DNA of 64,000 nucleotides from Phaeosaccion multiseriatum (taxonomy: Eukaryota; Ochrophyta, other classes). Positions 1 through 12,425 of the stretch are shown piece after piece. The notes below the pieces were generated by a model. It saw only the letters and a program-made list of their open reading frames with translations. It was not told the DNA's origin and made no database searches. The position numbers were made by a program, and so were the translations under genes. The first letter of the stretch is position 1. Each line of letters opens with the position of its first letter. The stretch is taken from positions 992,001-1,056,000 of the forward strand of contig OZ218955.1 of NCBI GenBank assembly GCA_965112735.1, in the 5' to 3' direction.

Positions 1-107
1 AGGCAGAGAGGGAGACAGGGAGAGAGGGCGAGAAACAGAGGGAGACCAAGAGAGAGAGGGACAGAGGGAGAGCAAGAGCGAGAGGGAGAGGGAGGGCCAG
101 ACAGCAC

Positions 108-2089
108 CTTGCACGTCTTGTCTGCCGACGCTGTGAAGACCATGTCCTTGGAAGAGTGCCACATCACAGAGTGGATCTTCTTGCTGTGGCCGCTTAGCGT
201 GGCTTCTTGCTTACCGCTGGAGAGAGAGAAGAGGAAGAGGAGGAGGAGGAGGAGGAGGAGGAGGAGGAGGAGGACAACGAGGAGGAGGAGACAGTTGAAA
301 GTCAGGCAGATGCCCCGCAGCGTTCCACCGGGGATGGTATCTGATGGATGGAGGGGAAAGCCACTAACGCACCACCCCCCCCCCCCCTTCAATGCCGCCT
401 TCAACCTCCTTGCTCTCCCTGTCCCTACCCCTCGCTCTCTTTGTCCCATCGTGTTGTATGACTTGGTTCCAATAGCTCCTCGTCTCCTCCTTCCTCCCCC
501 CCCACCAAGCCCGACGCAAATCCTCCCCTATGTGCCCAACAAACTGCCTACCCACCCACCTGTCCTTGTTAAAGATGATGGCAGTCTTATCTGCCCCCCC
601 CGTGAGCACCAATGCTCCCCCCGTCTGTTGGGAGGGACACACGGCTAGACATGTGACTCCGGCGGGGTTGGTCTTGTGTAGTTTATGGCTGGCTTGTTCC
701 GTGAAGCTTTCCAGCACCTATAGAGAGAGAGAGAGAAAAGATAGAGGGGAGGGAGAGGAGGGGGGAGAGGAGAGAGAGGGGGGGAGAGAAGAATGAGAGA
801 GGGAGAAGAGGGAGAGAAAGAAGCGAGAGCGAGAGAGAAGAGTGAGAGGAAGAGGACACGAGACGCACGAGCGAGAGAGCATGCATCATCCGCGAGTCAA
901 GTGAACACATACCTCCTTTGCCGGCACGCTAGCCGACGACGCCGAGGTCTTCTTCTCCTTGTTGGCGTCCTTGCGCTGTTTGCTCAGCTCCTTCTCTTTC
1001 GAGACCATAGCTTGCATGTGAACCGCAAAAGAGTCTCCATCTCCTCCTCCCCCGTCCACCTCCATGTCCCCTGCTCCCGCCTTTGCCTTCTTCGCTGGTG
1101 GTTCCTGCTGCCCTCCTCCTCCCGCTGCTGCTACTTGTGCAATGGTGCTTCGCTGGCTGGACAGCTCTGCTCTTGCCTCGTCTCTCTCTCTCACGAGTCG
1201 GGCAATCACTCGGCATGCCGCGTCTTGTTGGTACAAAGACTTGTTGAGGCATTGAGATTTGCGGTTGTGTGAAGGTACGTATATCAGAGAGAGAGAGAGA
1301 GAGAGGGGGGGGGAGTGATAGCGCGGGGAAGGGGGTGGTCGGTGAGCACGGTGAGAAGAAGGTTGTGGCACCGCACACACGGGTCGCGTCGTCAGGCCAA
1401 CTGCTGCCAACTACTACAGAGGGGCGTGCCACGTCGAGCGTTGAGCGCTCTGTATCTTCCTCCCCCCTGCCCACCTACCCTACCTGACTGAGCTCCTGCC
1501 GAGTGGCATCGAGGTGCTGCTTGAGCGTGAACGTCTCCAGCATAAGCGCATCCCACTCGTTCTGCATTAGGGCGAGGAGGCCAGGCACGCTCGTGGCGGA
1601 CACAGGCCTCGGCCGCACGACTTTGCTGCTGTTGATGGGTAGTAAGTCATCCACAGATAGCTCCTGGCCAGTGACAGGGCACTGTGGTGGGAGGGAGGGA
1701 GGGAGGGAGGGGTGGGGGGTGTAACAGCGAAGAGCTTAGAGAGAGAGAGAGGGAGAGAGAGAGAGAGAGAGAGAGAAGTGCCATGCCTGGGCTAAGCTAC
1801 TGATCATCCCGTAACAAACGCACAATCTTGAGAGAGCAGGCACAAGAGTAGGGAAGAAGAGAGGAAGAGCAAAGAGCGAAGGAAAGGTTTTTGAGTCCGA
1901 AAGGAGGAAGACACCGCTCGCCCACTACCACCCCCACCCCTCTTCTCTACAGCCAGCACACGCGAATACCTCCCGCACCTTGCCCTGCTGCTCAATGTAC
2001 TTGGTGATGAGATCCTTCTCAAAGAGATGCCCGGTGGTCTTGGATACCACTGGGTCCATGGGCACCTCTCCCGAGAGAGCGCAATTCAT
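108..2089 (-). CDS. PRP19: Pre-mRNA-processing factor 19 (U-box E3 ubiquitin ligase), 3' end outside window
   Basis: Core spliceosome (NineTeen complex) E3 ubiquitin ligase. Five exons are readable on the minus strand: 1979-2089, 1484-1681, 913-1239, 560-717 and 108-216, all with GT-AG borders and matching phases. Exon 1 starts [16 protein letters not shown], the U-box start, and joins to [17 protein letters not shown], giving the complete U-box. Exon 2 ends with [15 protein letters not shown] and exon 3 starts [15 protein letters not shown], the Prp19 tetramerising coiled coil. Exon 3 then carries a Lys-rich nuclear-localisation-like stretch (PPAKKAKAG). Exons 4 and 5 begin the WD40 propeller ([31 protein letters not shown]). 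The remaining WD40 blades lie beyond base 1. The start lies 140 bp from the divergent gene at 2230. Introns are rich in GA and GGA repeats. Family assignment is secure; splice sites were read by eye. Confidence 0.93.
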
Positions 2090-2229
2090 CTTTGGAGCCC
2101 TTCCCCACAGCTCTTGCCTCTCGTGTCCCTCCTCCTAACGCTGCAGCAGCTGCGCCTCTGTAGGTCCTCTTTCCGTCTTGTCCCTCTTTTGGGCGGGCGT
2201 CCAAACCTTGGCCCAGGGGGGCCGGCTCG

Positions 2230-3498
2230 ATGCCTAAAAGTAAACTCCGGAGTTTCACTCGGAACTGCCCTCACAAACAGCGCGAGCGACGCCTCTTTCA
2301 GCAGATGAGGGTCGAAGGGAGGGATAGGGAGGCCTATGATCCCCGGATCTACGGTAGGTTATCCTCAGCGGGCCACTGCTTTGGCTTCGAGGACCGAGAG
2401 CTGCCACCGACGCCCCCTTCACCTTGCTTTCGAGCAACACTGCAACGCGTAGTCAGAGAGGCAGACCGGGGCCGGCCAAAGCGAAATGGCAGCCCTGGGC
2501 GGAAGAGGCGGGGGAGGAGCGCGATGGCGGGCGGTTCGAGACGCACGGGGCGCGCAGAAGACGGAGGAGCATACTCCTCGCCCTCGGTGCTCGAGTTTTG
2601 CATGTCCTCTCCCTCAGTGCTTGAGCACTGCCTGTCACCCGAGGAGAAGGCACGCATGAAGGAGATGAGCAGGAAGGTGGTGCCACCGAAGCCGTTTGAC
2701 GAATGGGCAGAGGACTATGACGTGAAGCTGACAAGGCAGCAGAAGGAGAGGAGGAGGAAGGCAGAGGAGGAGGCGGCGGCCTGCGAAACGAGACGCCAGG
2801 CGGCAGAGGACGCCTATCTGGAGTGGATGAAGAGGAAGAATAGAGGGGATCCCCACAACGACTTTAGGAAACACGAGGCACAGATTGCCAGGAAGGAGAC
2901 TCAGAAGGAGGAGGTGAGGAGCAAAGCAATGCATCCATCCGTTGTTGGTATCCGTCGCCCCGTCTTAACTCTCTCGCCACCCTACTTCTGTCCTGTCTGC
3001 CCCGTCCATAACCACACTCTCGCTTGCATGGTGTCAAACAAACAGCAGCAGAGGATATTTACGCCTTCTACATGGAGGGAGGATGTAAACAAGTGGGCCC
3101 AGCCTCGCTGGAGGGACAAGAGCGAGGCAGACAAGCAGCGAAAGAAGGAGCAGACAAGGGAGGAGCACAAGCAGAGGCAGCACCACGGCAAGGGGGCGCA
3201 CAAGAAGTGGCTAGTGCTGAAGGAGGAGCAGCGCGTGAAGGAGGAGCGCCTCGCGGAGAACATTCGAAGGTACCGGGCGGAGAGGCTGCGGCTGGAGCGG
3301 CAGGACAAGTGGAGTAAGAAGGACCTAGTGCTCTCTTACTCTCTCGCGGCCGCGGCTGCCGCAGCAGAGGCAGAAGCCAAGAAGGCAGCAGCGGCACTAG
3401 CAGCAGCAGCAGCAACAACAACAACAACAACATCAGTAGGGGGGGGAGGAGGAGGTGGAGGAGGAGGAGGAGGAGGAGGAGTAGGAGGAGAGGGAGAA

Positions 3499-3529
<31 letters not shown>

Positions 3530-3762
3530 GAGGAGGAGGAGGAGGAGGAGGAAGAAGAAGAAGAGGAGGAGAAAAAGGGGGAGGAAGAGAAGGAGGAAGA
3601 GGATCAGAAGGGGCGAAAGCAGTCGCGAAGGCAGTGCGATCAGCCCGAGAAGCAGCAGGGGCAGCAGCAGCAGAAGTCGCCCCAACGTCAGCTCGAGGAC
3701 TCCGGGAAAGTAGAGGAGGAACGCCGGGGGCACGACGGCGCCATGTACATGCACACGCATAG
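2230..3762 (+). CDS. Coiled-coil protein, CCDC34-like (tentative)
   Basis: An open frame of 510 codons from an ATG at 2230. The central part is highly charged and helical, with tryptophans spaced in Lys/Arg/Glu-rich helices (AYLEWMKRKN, NKWAQPRWRDK, AHKKWLVLKEEQRVKEERL). This pattern resembles the CCDC34 family, whose animal members are needed for sperm flagella. The similarity is from pattern only. The stretch around 2914-3050 (hydrophobic, unlike its flanks) is probably an in-frame intron: donor GAG|GTGAGG near 2914 and acceptor AACAG near 3050. The 3' end reads as poly-Ala then long poly-Gly from a GGA tract (about 3436-3550) and may be intronic or untranslated. It is divergent from Prp19. 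Exon structure and C-terminus are uncertain. Confidence 0.5.
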
Positions 3763-4006
3763 GGCATAGGACGCATGTGAACACAGCACAGCCACAGCCC
3801 CGCCACAGGCTAGTAACAGCACAGCTCTTGGGTGGCGTGTGCCACGCTAGACGGACACAGTTGGGGAGGGGCTGGGGAGGGGAGGGCTGTGGCGCAGGCG
3901 GTACGCTGATGGAGATCCATTAGAGCGTCGGAGAGGCTTTGAAGCGCGCACGCACACTCGTACACACCTTGACCCGGCGCGATCAACGCCCCGCCCTGCC
4001 AAGCAC

Positions 4007-4276
4007 CTTTATTTGGGCCATGCTTTCATCGGCAGGGAGTGTAAGGATGACGGAGAAGCTCCCACCGGCCGGGCTACTCTCGTCCATGTCCCCCTCTCCC
4101 CTCTCGCCAGGCAGAACGGTGCACGATACCTTGCCTGTACCCACCGTTCCCTGCCGTCCCTGTGCCGGCCGCGGCATCGCCATCATCCTTCCTTGGCTTG
4201 GGTCTTGTGGAGTCACAGCCGTAGCAGCAACGGCCACCATGGTATCCCAGGCAGCAGTAAAGAGCGTTTCCGCTTC
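4007..4276 (-). CDS. Possible internal exon of an unrecognised gene
   Basis: A 90-codon open stretch on the minus strand bounded by a plausible acceptor (branch-like CTAAC then CACGAG) and a donor (AAAG|GTGCTT). It reads EEAETLFTAAWDTMVAVAATAV at its start and GGSFSVILTLPADESMAQIK at its end, which looks more protein-like than surrounding DNA. A second possible exon lies at about 4450-4605 (VDRSILLKCTPTPPLKETDG). I could not join the two into a phased model or recognise a family. It may be chance. Confidence 0.25.
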
Positions 4277-5149
4277 CTCGTGGGCGGTGGGTTAGGGGCT
4301 AGGACTGGGGTTGGGGCTCGCGCTGCTCGTGCTGGGCTGTCAGGTGGGCCGCCACCACTGTTCACAAGTGTGTATATGTCGCAGCCTCAGCGATCTCTGG
4401 GCGGTGTTGGTAGATATCATGCTCAGAGGGGGGGATGGCAACGGATGGTGGGAGTGACCAGATTGCGACTCGCGCGGATGTATCCGGCGGTTTCGCATGC
4501 CCATTCGTACCACAAGCGTACAGTGCACGGCTTCTACGGCCACGGACCCATCAGTCTCTTTGAGGGGTGGGGTGGGGGTGCATTTCAGCAAGATGGATCG
4601 ATCCACTGCGCTGGTCGCAAAGAGCGAAAATCATCCCACGGAGGAGGGACGGCCTGGAGGATGGGGAGGGAAGAGGCGAGGCAACAGAGCAAGAGCTTGG
4701 AGTCGCTGGGCCTCGGTCGGTCCTCTGTCTTCCGTCACCTCAATCTATTCTCACTCACTCCTTGCGGTAGTGCAGGATCAGGGCCATCGATGGGCTGCTC
4801 GGGCGATAGGGGGCAGGACTGCATGGCAGGACTGTCTCTCTCTCTCTCTCTCAGTATCAGCAGCAGTCGAGACATGATGGAGACACACACCCAGACACGT
4901 TGCAGAGTTGAGTAGCGCTCGTCTGGTGGGATAGCTTCTTAGCACAGCTGCTTTCAGCTCAGCTACAGCTCGTTATGCTCTCTGACTACCTAGCTATTAC
5001 ACACCTTGGTGAAGGACAGTGTCAGTTTCAGTTGTAGGGGACGCTCTCCCCGGACGGTTGTGAGGGTATCGAAGCTTCCTTTGCTGCAACTCAATCGGCC
5101 GAACTCAAACCACTACGGAGGGACGGCCTGGCCAGGATCGAGACAGGCA

Positions 5150-5184
5150 TCTTATATATATATATTTATATATATATATATAAT
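5150..5184. repeat. AT-rich (TA)n tract
   Basis: Runs of TATATA with one TTT interruption, in otherwise GC-rich DNA. It lies about 95 bp upstream of the 5278 exon. It could serve as a promoter TATA region or be a plain microsatellite; nothing in the sequence decides this. Confidence 0.6.
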
Positions 5185-5277
5185 ATCAAGGCAATGCTTA
5201 GCCGAAATTGAAACTTGAAACTCTGGATGTAACCGCATGGACTTCTGAGGGACTTGATCTTTCCTGTGTGCTCACAG

Positions 5278-5937
5278 CGGATGCTAATGATGGGACCAAG
5301 CGCGCGTGACTGCTCTGTATGTGACGCTTCGCTTGGTCTCGACCAATGCTTGAGCGCCCTGGAAGGAGCTGTAGGGGAGCTGGAGGGAGTCAAGAAGTGC
5401 ATGCTCCTTCAGTACCTTCTCAACCCTACGCTCGAGCTCAGCTGTGCGGAGGAGAGTACGAGCATCACTAAGAGAGGCAAGAAAGAGGAAGGAACCACCG
5501 CCATGCTGACCGGGCTCATCAACACTGCACTGGACCGAGAGGCGAATGAGGCCGACAGACTCGACCTACTGCTTGACGCCTGTGCTGCTGGCTTACTAAA
5601 CAGCAGCAGCGGTAGCGAAGGCAGAAGCGGGCGTATGGATATGCTCGCAAAGCAAGGAGGCAAGGAGGGATCGCCGAAAGGAGGCGTGCTCTTGCAGCAG
5701 GGCAGCACTGGCGAAGCGGCGGTGGCCAAAGGATCTGCTGACCTGGCGCTGGGTAGGGCCTTCTTGGCATTCGTCATCGTTGCGGTGGGCGTGGTCATTC
5801 TTCCCATTTGGGCCTATCGAAAGCAGCGCCAAAGAAGCAAGTGGATGCCGAGCTGTCTGGGATTGAGGCGCCCTTCAGGGTACACCTACTCTACCATCCC
5901 GGACCCTGATGACAATGGGCGCTTCATCGACATTTGA
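5278..5937 (+). CDS. Single-pass membrane protein, last exon, unknown function
   Basis: An open frame ending in TGA at 5937. A strong 3' splice site (pyrimidine-rich TTTCCTGTGTGCTCACAG) precedes 5278, so this is probably a terminal exon. If not, translation could start at the ATG at 5281. The N-terminal part has spaced cysteines (DCSVCDASLGLDQC, and two more downstream) and is otherwise hydrophilic. Near the C-terminus is one clear membrane helix (AFLAFVIVAVGVVILPIWAY), followed by a basic stop-transfer segment (RKQRQRSK) and a short tail ending DNGRFIDI. The layout suggests a type I membrane protein whose signal peptide would be in an upstream exon that I could not find. No family recognised. 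Confidence 0.55.
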   Translation, partial: RMLMMGPSARDCSVCDASLGLDQCLSALEGAVGELEGVKKCMLLQYLLNPTLELSCAEESTSITKRGKKEEGTTAMLTGLINTALDREANEADRLDLLLDACAAGLLNSSSGSEGRSGRMDMLAKQGGKEGSPKGGVLLQQGSTGEAAVAKGSADLALGRAFLAFVIVAVGVVILPIWAYRKQRQRSKWMPSCLGLRRPSGYTYSTIPDPDDNGRFIDI

Positions 5938-7222
5938 TTTGAGTATCCTTGCCTCGCCACTGCGTGGTCATGGCCCAGAAGTGAGAGGAGATAGTTGGGA
6001 AGCCCCCCCCCCTTACTTGTACTCGCACCCAGGCACTCGGTCTCGTCTTTCCATCATGATGAAGACAAGTTCAGTGTCTCAGTGATTTAGCGGGGGGGGA
6101 GTACTGCAAAACTGGACACTGTTGTACTGCACAAGTGAATGAATGGATGTCGCAAAGGGTATATGGGGCGAAAGACAAGGAAAGGAACCCACAATGAGCG
6201 CGTCTATGCAGAGTGCTACCGCAGGGATCGCAGGAGGAGCAAGGTATAGACACAAAGGGAAAGAGGGGGGGGGGGGAGGGTAAAGTACGACAACAAGTGC
6301 TAGAGTGTCGCCAGAGGCCATCTTACGACCCCGCGTGGAGATGTAACTTGCGAAGCCCTCCCGCGACTACTCCTGCAGGTTGGTAACACACTCCTTCTAA
6401 CTTGCTCTGTAGAGTATGATGTCGGCAGTCAGGTGTGTGTGTGCGTGCGTGGGTTGGGGGAGGGGAGGAGGGAATGCCAACGGCATGTTCGTTCAGCCGC
6501 GGGGTGCGAAGGTGCAGAGTGGCAGCAGAGGCTCAAGGCGGGATGCGATACTGAGCCTGTCTTGAACGTAGAGTGTGTGTGCCAAGTGATGAGGATGACT
6601 TAAATCGGCTTCGGTTAACCTCCCCCCACGACGCCTACAATGACATACTCCACAACGAAAGGCACAGACTTCACACTTCGTGTCACAGCTGACCCCCGCT
6701 CTTTCTTGAACTTACGCCCTCGAGGGTGCACTTTAGTATAATTGTATAATGTAGTATATTTTTTTGTTCTGTCTATAACTATTGTATCATGACTATTTGG
6801 GCTGGTGGTTCTTCTGTGCAAGAGGGAAGACACACTTCACTAATTACTTAACTAACCGACTACCCGCTGGTTCCAGAGTATACACCCACTATCCGCTCGC
6901 TATCGTACCCGCCGTCGCGCCGCTCCGCGACAGACAGCACAAGTGGCTGCTTCTGCTTCCCTCGCCCATCCTGCCCCCCACCTCTCTCCGTCGTTGCTGT
7001 CTCTTTGCTGTCTCTCTCCCTCTCTCTCTCTCTTGGCTCTCCATCGCACCCCCCGCGTAGGGGCTCAAGACTCGGGGGGGGGGGGTGGTTAAACGGACGT
7101 ATGTGCTCAGCTCAGTATCCACTGAGCTGCTGCTGCAGCCGACATTGACCTGTGCAATGCTGCTGCTGCTGTTGCTGCTGTTCCCCAAGTAAAAGTAGTG
7201 AAGCAGACAATGCCCTCGCCCT
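5938..7222. other. Intergenic, no gene seen
   Basis: No supported coding exon on either strand. It contains short G-runs, a pyrimidine tract (about 7005-7035) and presumably the 3' untranslated regions of the two convergent flanking genes. Confidence 0.6.
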
Positions 7223-9877
7223 CTAGTTCCTCTTCTTCTTCTTCTTGCCTCCCTTCTTCTTGGGCTTCGGTGCCGGAGTCGGTGCCGAAGAGGGGTCAGC
7301 AATAATCACCCTCTCCTCTGCGCCAGTACCATCCCCGGCACCCCCCTGCATCATCTGGGGACTGACTGCTCCACTGCTGCTCTCCCCCCCTGCTACCCCT
7401 GTTGATGCTCCACCCCCAAAGCCCTGGGCCGGCTCTGCCAGAGTCGCAGGCACCACGTCCCGTACCTCCGCATCACGAACCGGAGTTCCTCCTCCTCCGA
7501 AGCCTGCGCCTCCTCCCCGGCTGGAAAGGTCGTCACCCATTGACATCGACATACTCGCTCCTCCTCCTCCTCCTCCCGCCGCCTCCGGTACCGGTCCGCT
7601 TTCGTTTGCCACCTTTCGGACAAAACAAGAGCAACAAGGAAGAAGGACGAGATGAATTCGATCTTTCGTTCTTTCGGGCCTACTGACTGACTGAATGACT
7701 GACTGACTGACTTACTCGCTGACTCACTCACTGACTCACTGACTTACTCACTGACTTACTCACTCACCTTGTTCTTAATGAAGAGAGTAAGGCCGGTGGA
7801 CACAAAGTTGTTAACGATCCAATAGATGCCGAGCCCCGACGCTACGTTCAGCGAGAACCACCCGATCATCAAGGGGAGGAACTTGAGAATAGCCTGAGAC
7901 GAGAGAGAGGAGAGAGAGAGGCGAGACGGAGGGGGGAGGGACGGGTGGAGGGACAGAGGACGAGGGACAAAAGAGCAAGGGAGTCAAGTAGCGGCTAGGT
8001 TAGGACAGGAGTGAGTCGGGCCACTGTCCTTACTTGACTCTGCCTGACTTGCTGACTGACTGTACATTCGCCCCTCCCACAACTCATCAAACGCACGAAG
8101 TCATCCACACCCACCCACACGCACACGCACACGCACACACACCACCCATTGACATAACCCACCTGAGTGGGCTCAGGCTCCTTGTTGGGGTCCTGTGGCG
8201 GCTGCATGAGCTTGGTGGATATGCTCTGGGTGATGACGAGGATCACGGGAACGGTCAGGTAGGCGAGGGTGTCGTGCCAGCCGAGAGGGGGGGCACCGTC
8301 TACCCAACCGGCTTTGAGCCAGTTCATGGAGTCACCGGCCTCGGCCTGTGGGAGGGAGGGAGAGAGGGGAGATGGAAGGAGGGAGGGAGTAAGGGAGGGG
8401 AGGGAGGGAGGGAGGGAGATGGGGCACAGTAAGTTAGTAAGTTGGGGGGGTGGGGTAATTAGGGAGTGGTTGTGGGGACATGGTTGGATGGCAAGGGTCG
8501 GCGGTAGAGGGATATAGGGATGGGGAGGATGAGGGGGGGAAGGGAAAGACAGACAGTCACACAGACAGACAGTCACACAGACAGACAGACAAGACTGGAT
8601 GAGAGACGGGAAACAAAAAGCGATGAGACACACCAGCGGCCAGCCAGGAAGGAAAGTGGGGGGGGGGGGGGGGCGAGAGAGAGGGGAGGGGAGGGGAGGG
8701 GAGGGGAGAGAAGAGAGACGGGCAATGTACTCACTCCGAAGACGGGCCCCTCCAGCGAAGGCAGCCACAGGAAGGGCTCTCCGAGTTTGTCGGCCTTGGC
8801 CAAGTTGAGCAGTGCCCTGTACAGAGCGATGAAGATGGGGATCTGAGCGAGGGAGGGCAGGCAGCCGGCCAAGGGGTTGACCCCTGCCTCTGAGTAAGTT
8901 TCCGAAACGGCCTTGTTGGCCATCTCCGGGTCGTTGGCGTACTTCCTCTGCAGGTCCTTAATCTGAGGGTGTGTGTGTAGAGGGGACGGGTGGGAAGGAG
9001 AGGGGGGAGAGGTGAGGCGGGCGAGCCACACCAAGCACAAGTGTGAAAGCAACTGAGAGACAGCCTCCGCCTTTTCTTCTATTATTTACATCGATATCAA
9101 GAACAGACAGAGCCCTCTGTCCCTCCATCTCCCCCTCCCTCCCCTCCCCACCACCCCACACACTAACCTTACTTTCATAACCTTACGTACCTTGGGGGCT
9201 AATGCCTGCATCTTTGTAGTGCTCTCAAGCTGCGTGTAAGTCAATGGGAAGGTCAGGGCCTTGACGAAGAGCGTGAAGGAGATGATGGACAGCCCAAATG
9301 GGTTCTCCACCCCCAACTTGAGCAGCTGGTCGTGGATGCCCAAAATGGCCCACTCTGTGGCTCTGGTGCACAGGCTGATGGGGTCATTGCCCTGCACGGC
9401 TTCCTTGGCAACCTCTGTCACGGCTGCTGTGCCATCTCCTGCTACTGCTGCAGCGTCCGCCAGGCCTGGATGATGGTACACGTTAGAGTCGAGTAGAGCA
9501 TCGGAGGGGAGTGAAGGATCGAAGGAGGGGTGCGTGTGAGGTGTGTATAAAGCAAGTCATGCGACTCTCTTCTCTTCCAAGCTCCATCGTTCCTCCTCCG
9601 TCAAGTACTTGTCTATATGTGACACAAGACACATTTGGAGAGAAAGAGAGGGAGAGAGGAGAGACACGCCACAGCCACAGCCACAGCCGTGCCTCACCTT
9701 GGTACACATACGACGCCCAAGCCGGGTCCACAAGCGTGTGCACCTCCGGTCCGAGCACGGCCTTGAGACTCCGTAGGGAATGTCTCCGCCCCCCCTGTCC
9801 CCTCCCCCTCCGGCTCAGGGCCGCCACGCCTCCTACGCTTCCCCGCGTCTGCCCCGCGGGTCCCGCGGGCCGTGCTG
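7223..9877 (-). CDS. ALB3: Alb3/YidC/Oxa1-family thylakoid membrane insertase
   Basis: Inserts light-harvesting and other proteins into the thylakoid membrane. Exons on the minus strand: 9698-9877, 9191-9465, 8735-8962, 8163-8345, 7768-7893 and 7223-7612, all phase-compatible. Diagnostic segments in order: NPFGLSIISFTLFVKALTFPL; TTKMQALAPK joined to IKDLQRKYANDPEMANKA; GVNPLAGCLPSLAQIPIFIALY; the PPLGWHDTLAYLTVPVILV hairpin; and LPLMIGWFSLNVASGLGIYW. This is the conserved five-helix core. The C-terminal exon is a Gly/Ser/Pro-rich tail ending PKPKKKGGKKKKKRN, a basic end like the cpSRP43-binding motifs of plant Alb3. The first exon, which should carry plastid targeting, is unresolved: the 9698-9877 exon needs one preceding nucleotide of a codon, and the nearby ATG region (10019-10065) does not supply that phase. 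An intron holding a (GT)n run probably precedes it. Confidence 0.9.
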
Positions 9878-9900
9878 CTGTGAAGCGGGATGCTATGAGC

Positions 9901-9936
<36 letters not shown>
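9901..9936. repeat. (GT)n microsatellite
   Basis: Uninterrupted GT run just 5' (in gene sense) of the first resolved Alb3 exon, probably in its first intron. Confidence 0.9.
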
Positions 9937-9938
<2 letters not shown>

Positions 9939-10880
9939 TTGCGTGCATGTGGGGCAAAGAGGCGGAGCAGAGGTGAGACGGATGAGGTGAAGTGCACCTC
10001 CTCTTGACGCGGCGGAGCATCAGCTCCATAGAGTGGGAAAATGCCACTGCTGTTTCGCTTCTCTCTCATCGGCAACCGGTACCAGCACATCAGACTGCGT
10101 CATAACAAAACACGCTGAAAAGTACGGTATGCCGTCGCTGACTCACGACTAAACTCAGTGCCCACACCAACCTGTGAGAGATTTACTACTGGGTGCCGCG
10201 ACAGGGTGCATAAACCCATCGCTGTGCGCAAGCGACGCCTGTGTAATTTAAGGGGGGGAGCAAAGTGAGTCGGAGTTGAGGCGGAGGAGGAAGTGCGGAA
10301 GAGGAGGAGGGGAGGCGAGGGAGGTGTAGGAACAGGGACGAGGCCTAAGAGGAAGAGCCGCGAGCAGTATCTGACAGGAATTGCCTCGTTACGAAGAGCA
10401 CAGCACTAGCATTGCCAAACGCGTAGCCTGTCGAGTAGCGCTCCGAACAGGCAGGTGCTGCTGAAGGACTGACACACATCAAGTAGGAGGAAAACACATC
10501 ATCCTCAGAGGCGCTGCGGTCACCCTAACCCCAGTCAAACCCTTCCCTTAGCACAGAACCCAGCCTCTCCCCTCTGACCAAAGCCAGTCGTGATGCGCAC
10601 GCCAAGCAAGCAAGAAGGTAAGTTGATATTGCCCCGCCCCCTCGCCCTTTTCCACCTCCAAGGCCCTCCATCAACAACGCAGCCTGCGTGCGACACCTTA
10701 CACCACGTACCGCCAGGCATGCTGCCGTCAGCACTTCGCTCCTCATCACCTCTGCGCTTTACGTCCTATCTAATCGCTTGTGTGTGGAGGTGAAGGACTT
10801 TTTTTTGTTTCTTCGGCTCACATGAACCTGAGGTAGGATTTCCCGGGGGGTGCAAGTGCAGAGTAGTTTTGGGTTTTGGG

Positions 10881-10930
10881 GCCCCAAGCGAGCCAACCTA
10901 TAGGTGTGAGCTGCCCCAAGCGAGCCAACC
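10881..10930. repeat. 18-bp direct repeat
   Basis: The sequence GCCCCAAGCGAGCCAACC occurs at 10881-10898 and again at 10913-10930. A degenerate third copy (ACCCAAGCGAGCG) lies near 11022. They fall in the 10.1-11.7 kb gap between Alb3 and the elongase, where I see no coding sequence. Confidence 0.75.
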
Positions 10931-11341
10931 CCTGATCTTCGCGACCAACGGGGCCTCTTGGTAAGCAAAGGCGTGTGTGTGTCCGTCCACTGGCTGCGAT
11001 CTGCGATGGTTGGGTGTCGTGGACCCAAGCGAGCGTACTAACTGCGATGTGGGTGTGTACGTGCGTGGGCCGGAGAGCCAGCACCAAGCAGTTTCCGTAA
11101 TACAATACAATCGCGAAGAGGGGCATCATTGCCACAGCAGTGACTCCCGCCGCCCTCTCTCGACGGTCATCACCTTTCCCTTTGCCCCATTGATGATTGA
11201 TGCCGAGACCCCGTGTGATCATGTGCGAGGGACACATGACACTCATACATATAGGCGGGCAGGTGGAGCCCTGCTCCAGTGGAGGTGGGAAGGGGCCTTT
11301 TCACTTGTGACTGGACACAACATGGGAGAGAGCAGACCACG

Positions 11342-11345
<4 letters not shown>

Positions 11346-11406
<61 letters not shown>
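11346..11406. repeat. (CA)n microsatellite
   Basis: About 30 CA units without interruption, in the intergenic region 3' of the elongase gene. Confidence 0.95.
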
Positions 11407-11409
<3 letters not shown>

Positions 11410-11728
11410 CCCCCCTACTCTGAGCTGAGCTGCTCCGGCCCGGTCCACTCGATTGCCCCCCCGCCCGAAACGGCTCCTCCTCCAGTCCACGCGGGTTCGT
11501 GCACGCGTGGAGGAATGAAGAAACATATACATTTGGTTACATTTGTCTTCTTGACTTGCCGATTGGCGACGACGATACAACAACTCACCTCCCCCCTTCC
11601 CTGACCTATTCCGTTCGTTCGTGTGAGCTGAGCCTTCTCTTTTCTTTTACTCCCTCACTCCCTCACTTCCCCCCTCCTCACTTACTCACTCACTCACTCA
11701 CTCACTCATCACTCACGCACGCACGCAC

Positions 11729-12394
11729 TCACTCCACCTTCGCCCTGAGGTTTTCCCTCCTGGGGCTCGGTACTTTGCCGTTAGCGCTGCCGCCGTTGCT
11801 ACTACAATCACCATTACTACTATTCCCGGTGGTACTGCTACCACCGCTGCCATTGCTCTGCTGAGCTAACCTGCTGCTCCTCCTGCTACTCCTCCTGCCG
11901 CCGCTGCTGTCCTGCGGGCTGCCACTAAAGGGGGCCGAGGCCGCAGAGGAGGAGGGGCCCTTCTTCACCTCCACACCCCCTCTCCCCCCAAGCGCTCCAT
12001 CCTCCTTCCAGGGTGAGCCACCGGAGAAAGAGGAGCATGAGCCTGGGTCTGAGCCTGGGCCTGCTCCTGTCTCTGGCCCTGCTGCTGACACCTGTCTGGC
12101 TCTGGCCACTGAAGCGAGTGGAGACTTGAGGCTTCCACCCACCGAGTGCTTCCCATGTCTCAATCTGCGAACGAATCGCCGGACAGCGTACTACGCAAGA
12201 GCAAACGCAAAGCAAAGCAAAGCAAAGCAAAGCCATTCAAGGCAGCGCAGTACGTCAGGCAAAAGTCGGTCCAAGGGCCAAGAGAGAGGGCAAGAGAGAA
12301 GGGTGAAGGGTCCAACCAGGACCACCACCACCACCACCACCACCACCACCACCACTACTACTACTACCACCACCACCAGCACCACCACCACCAC

Positions 12395-12425
<31 letters not shown>

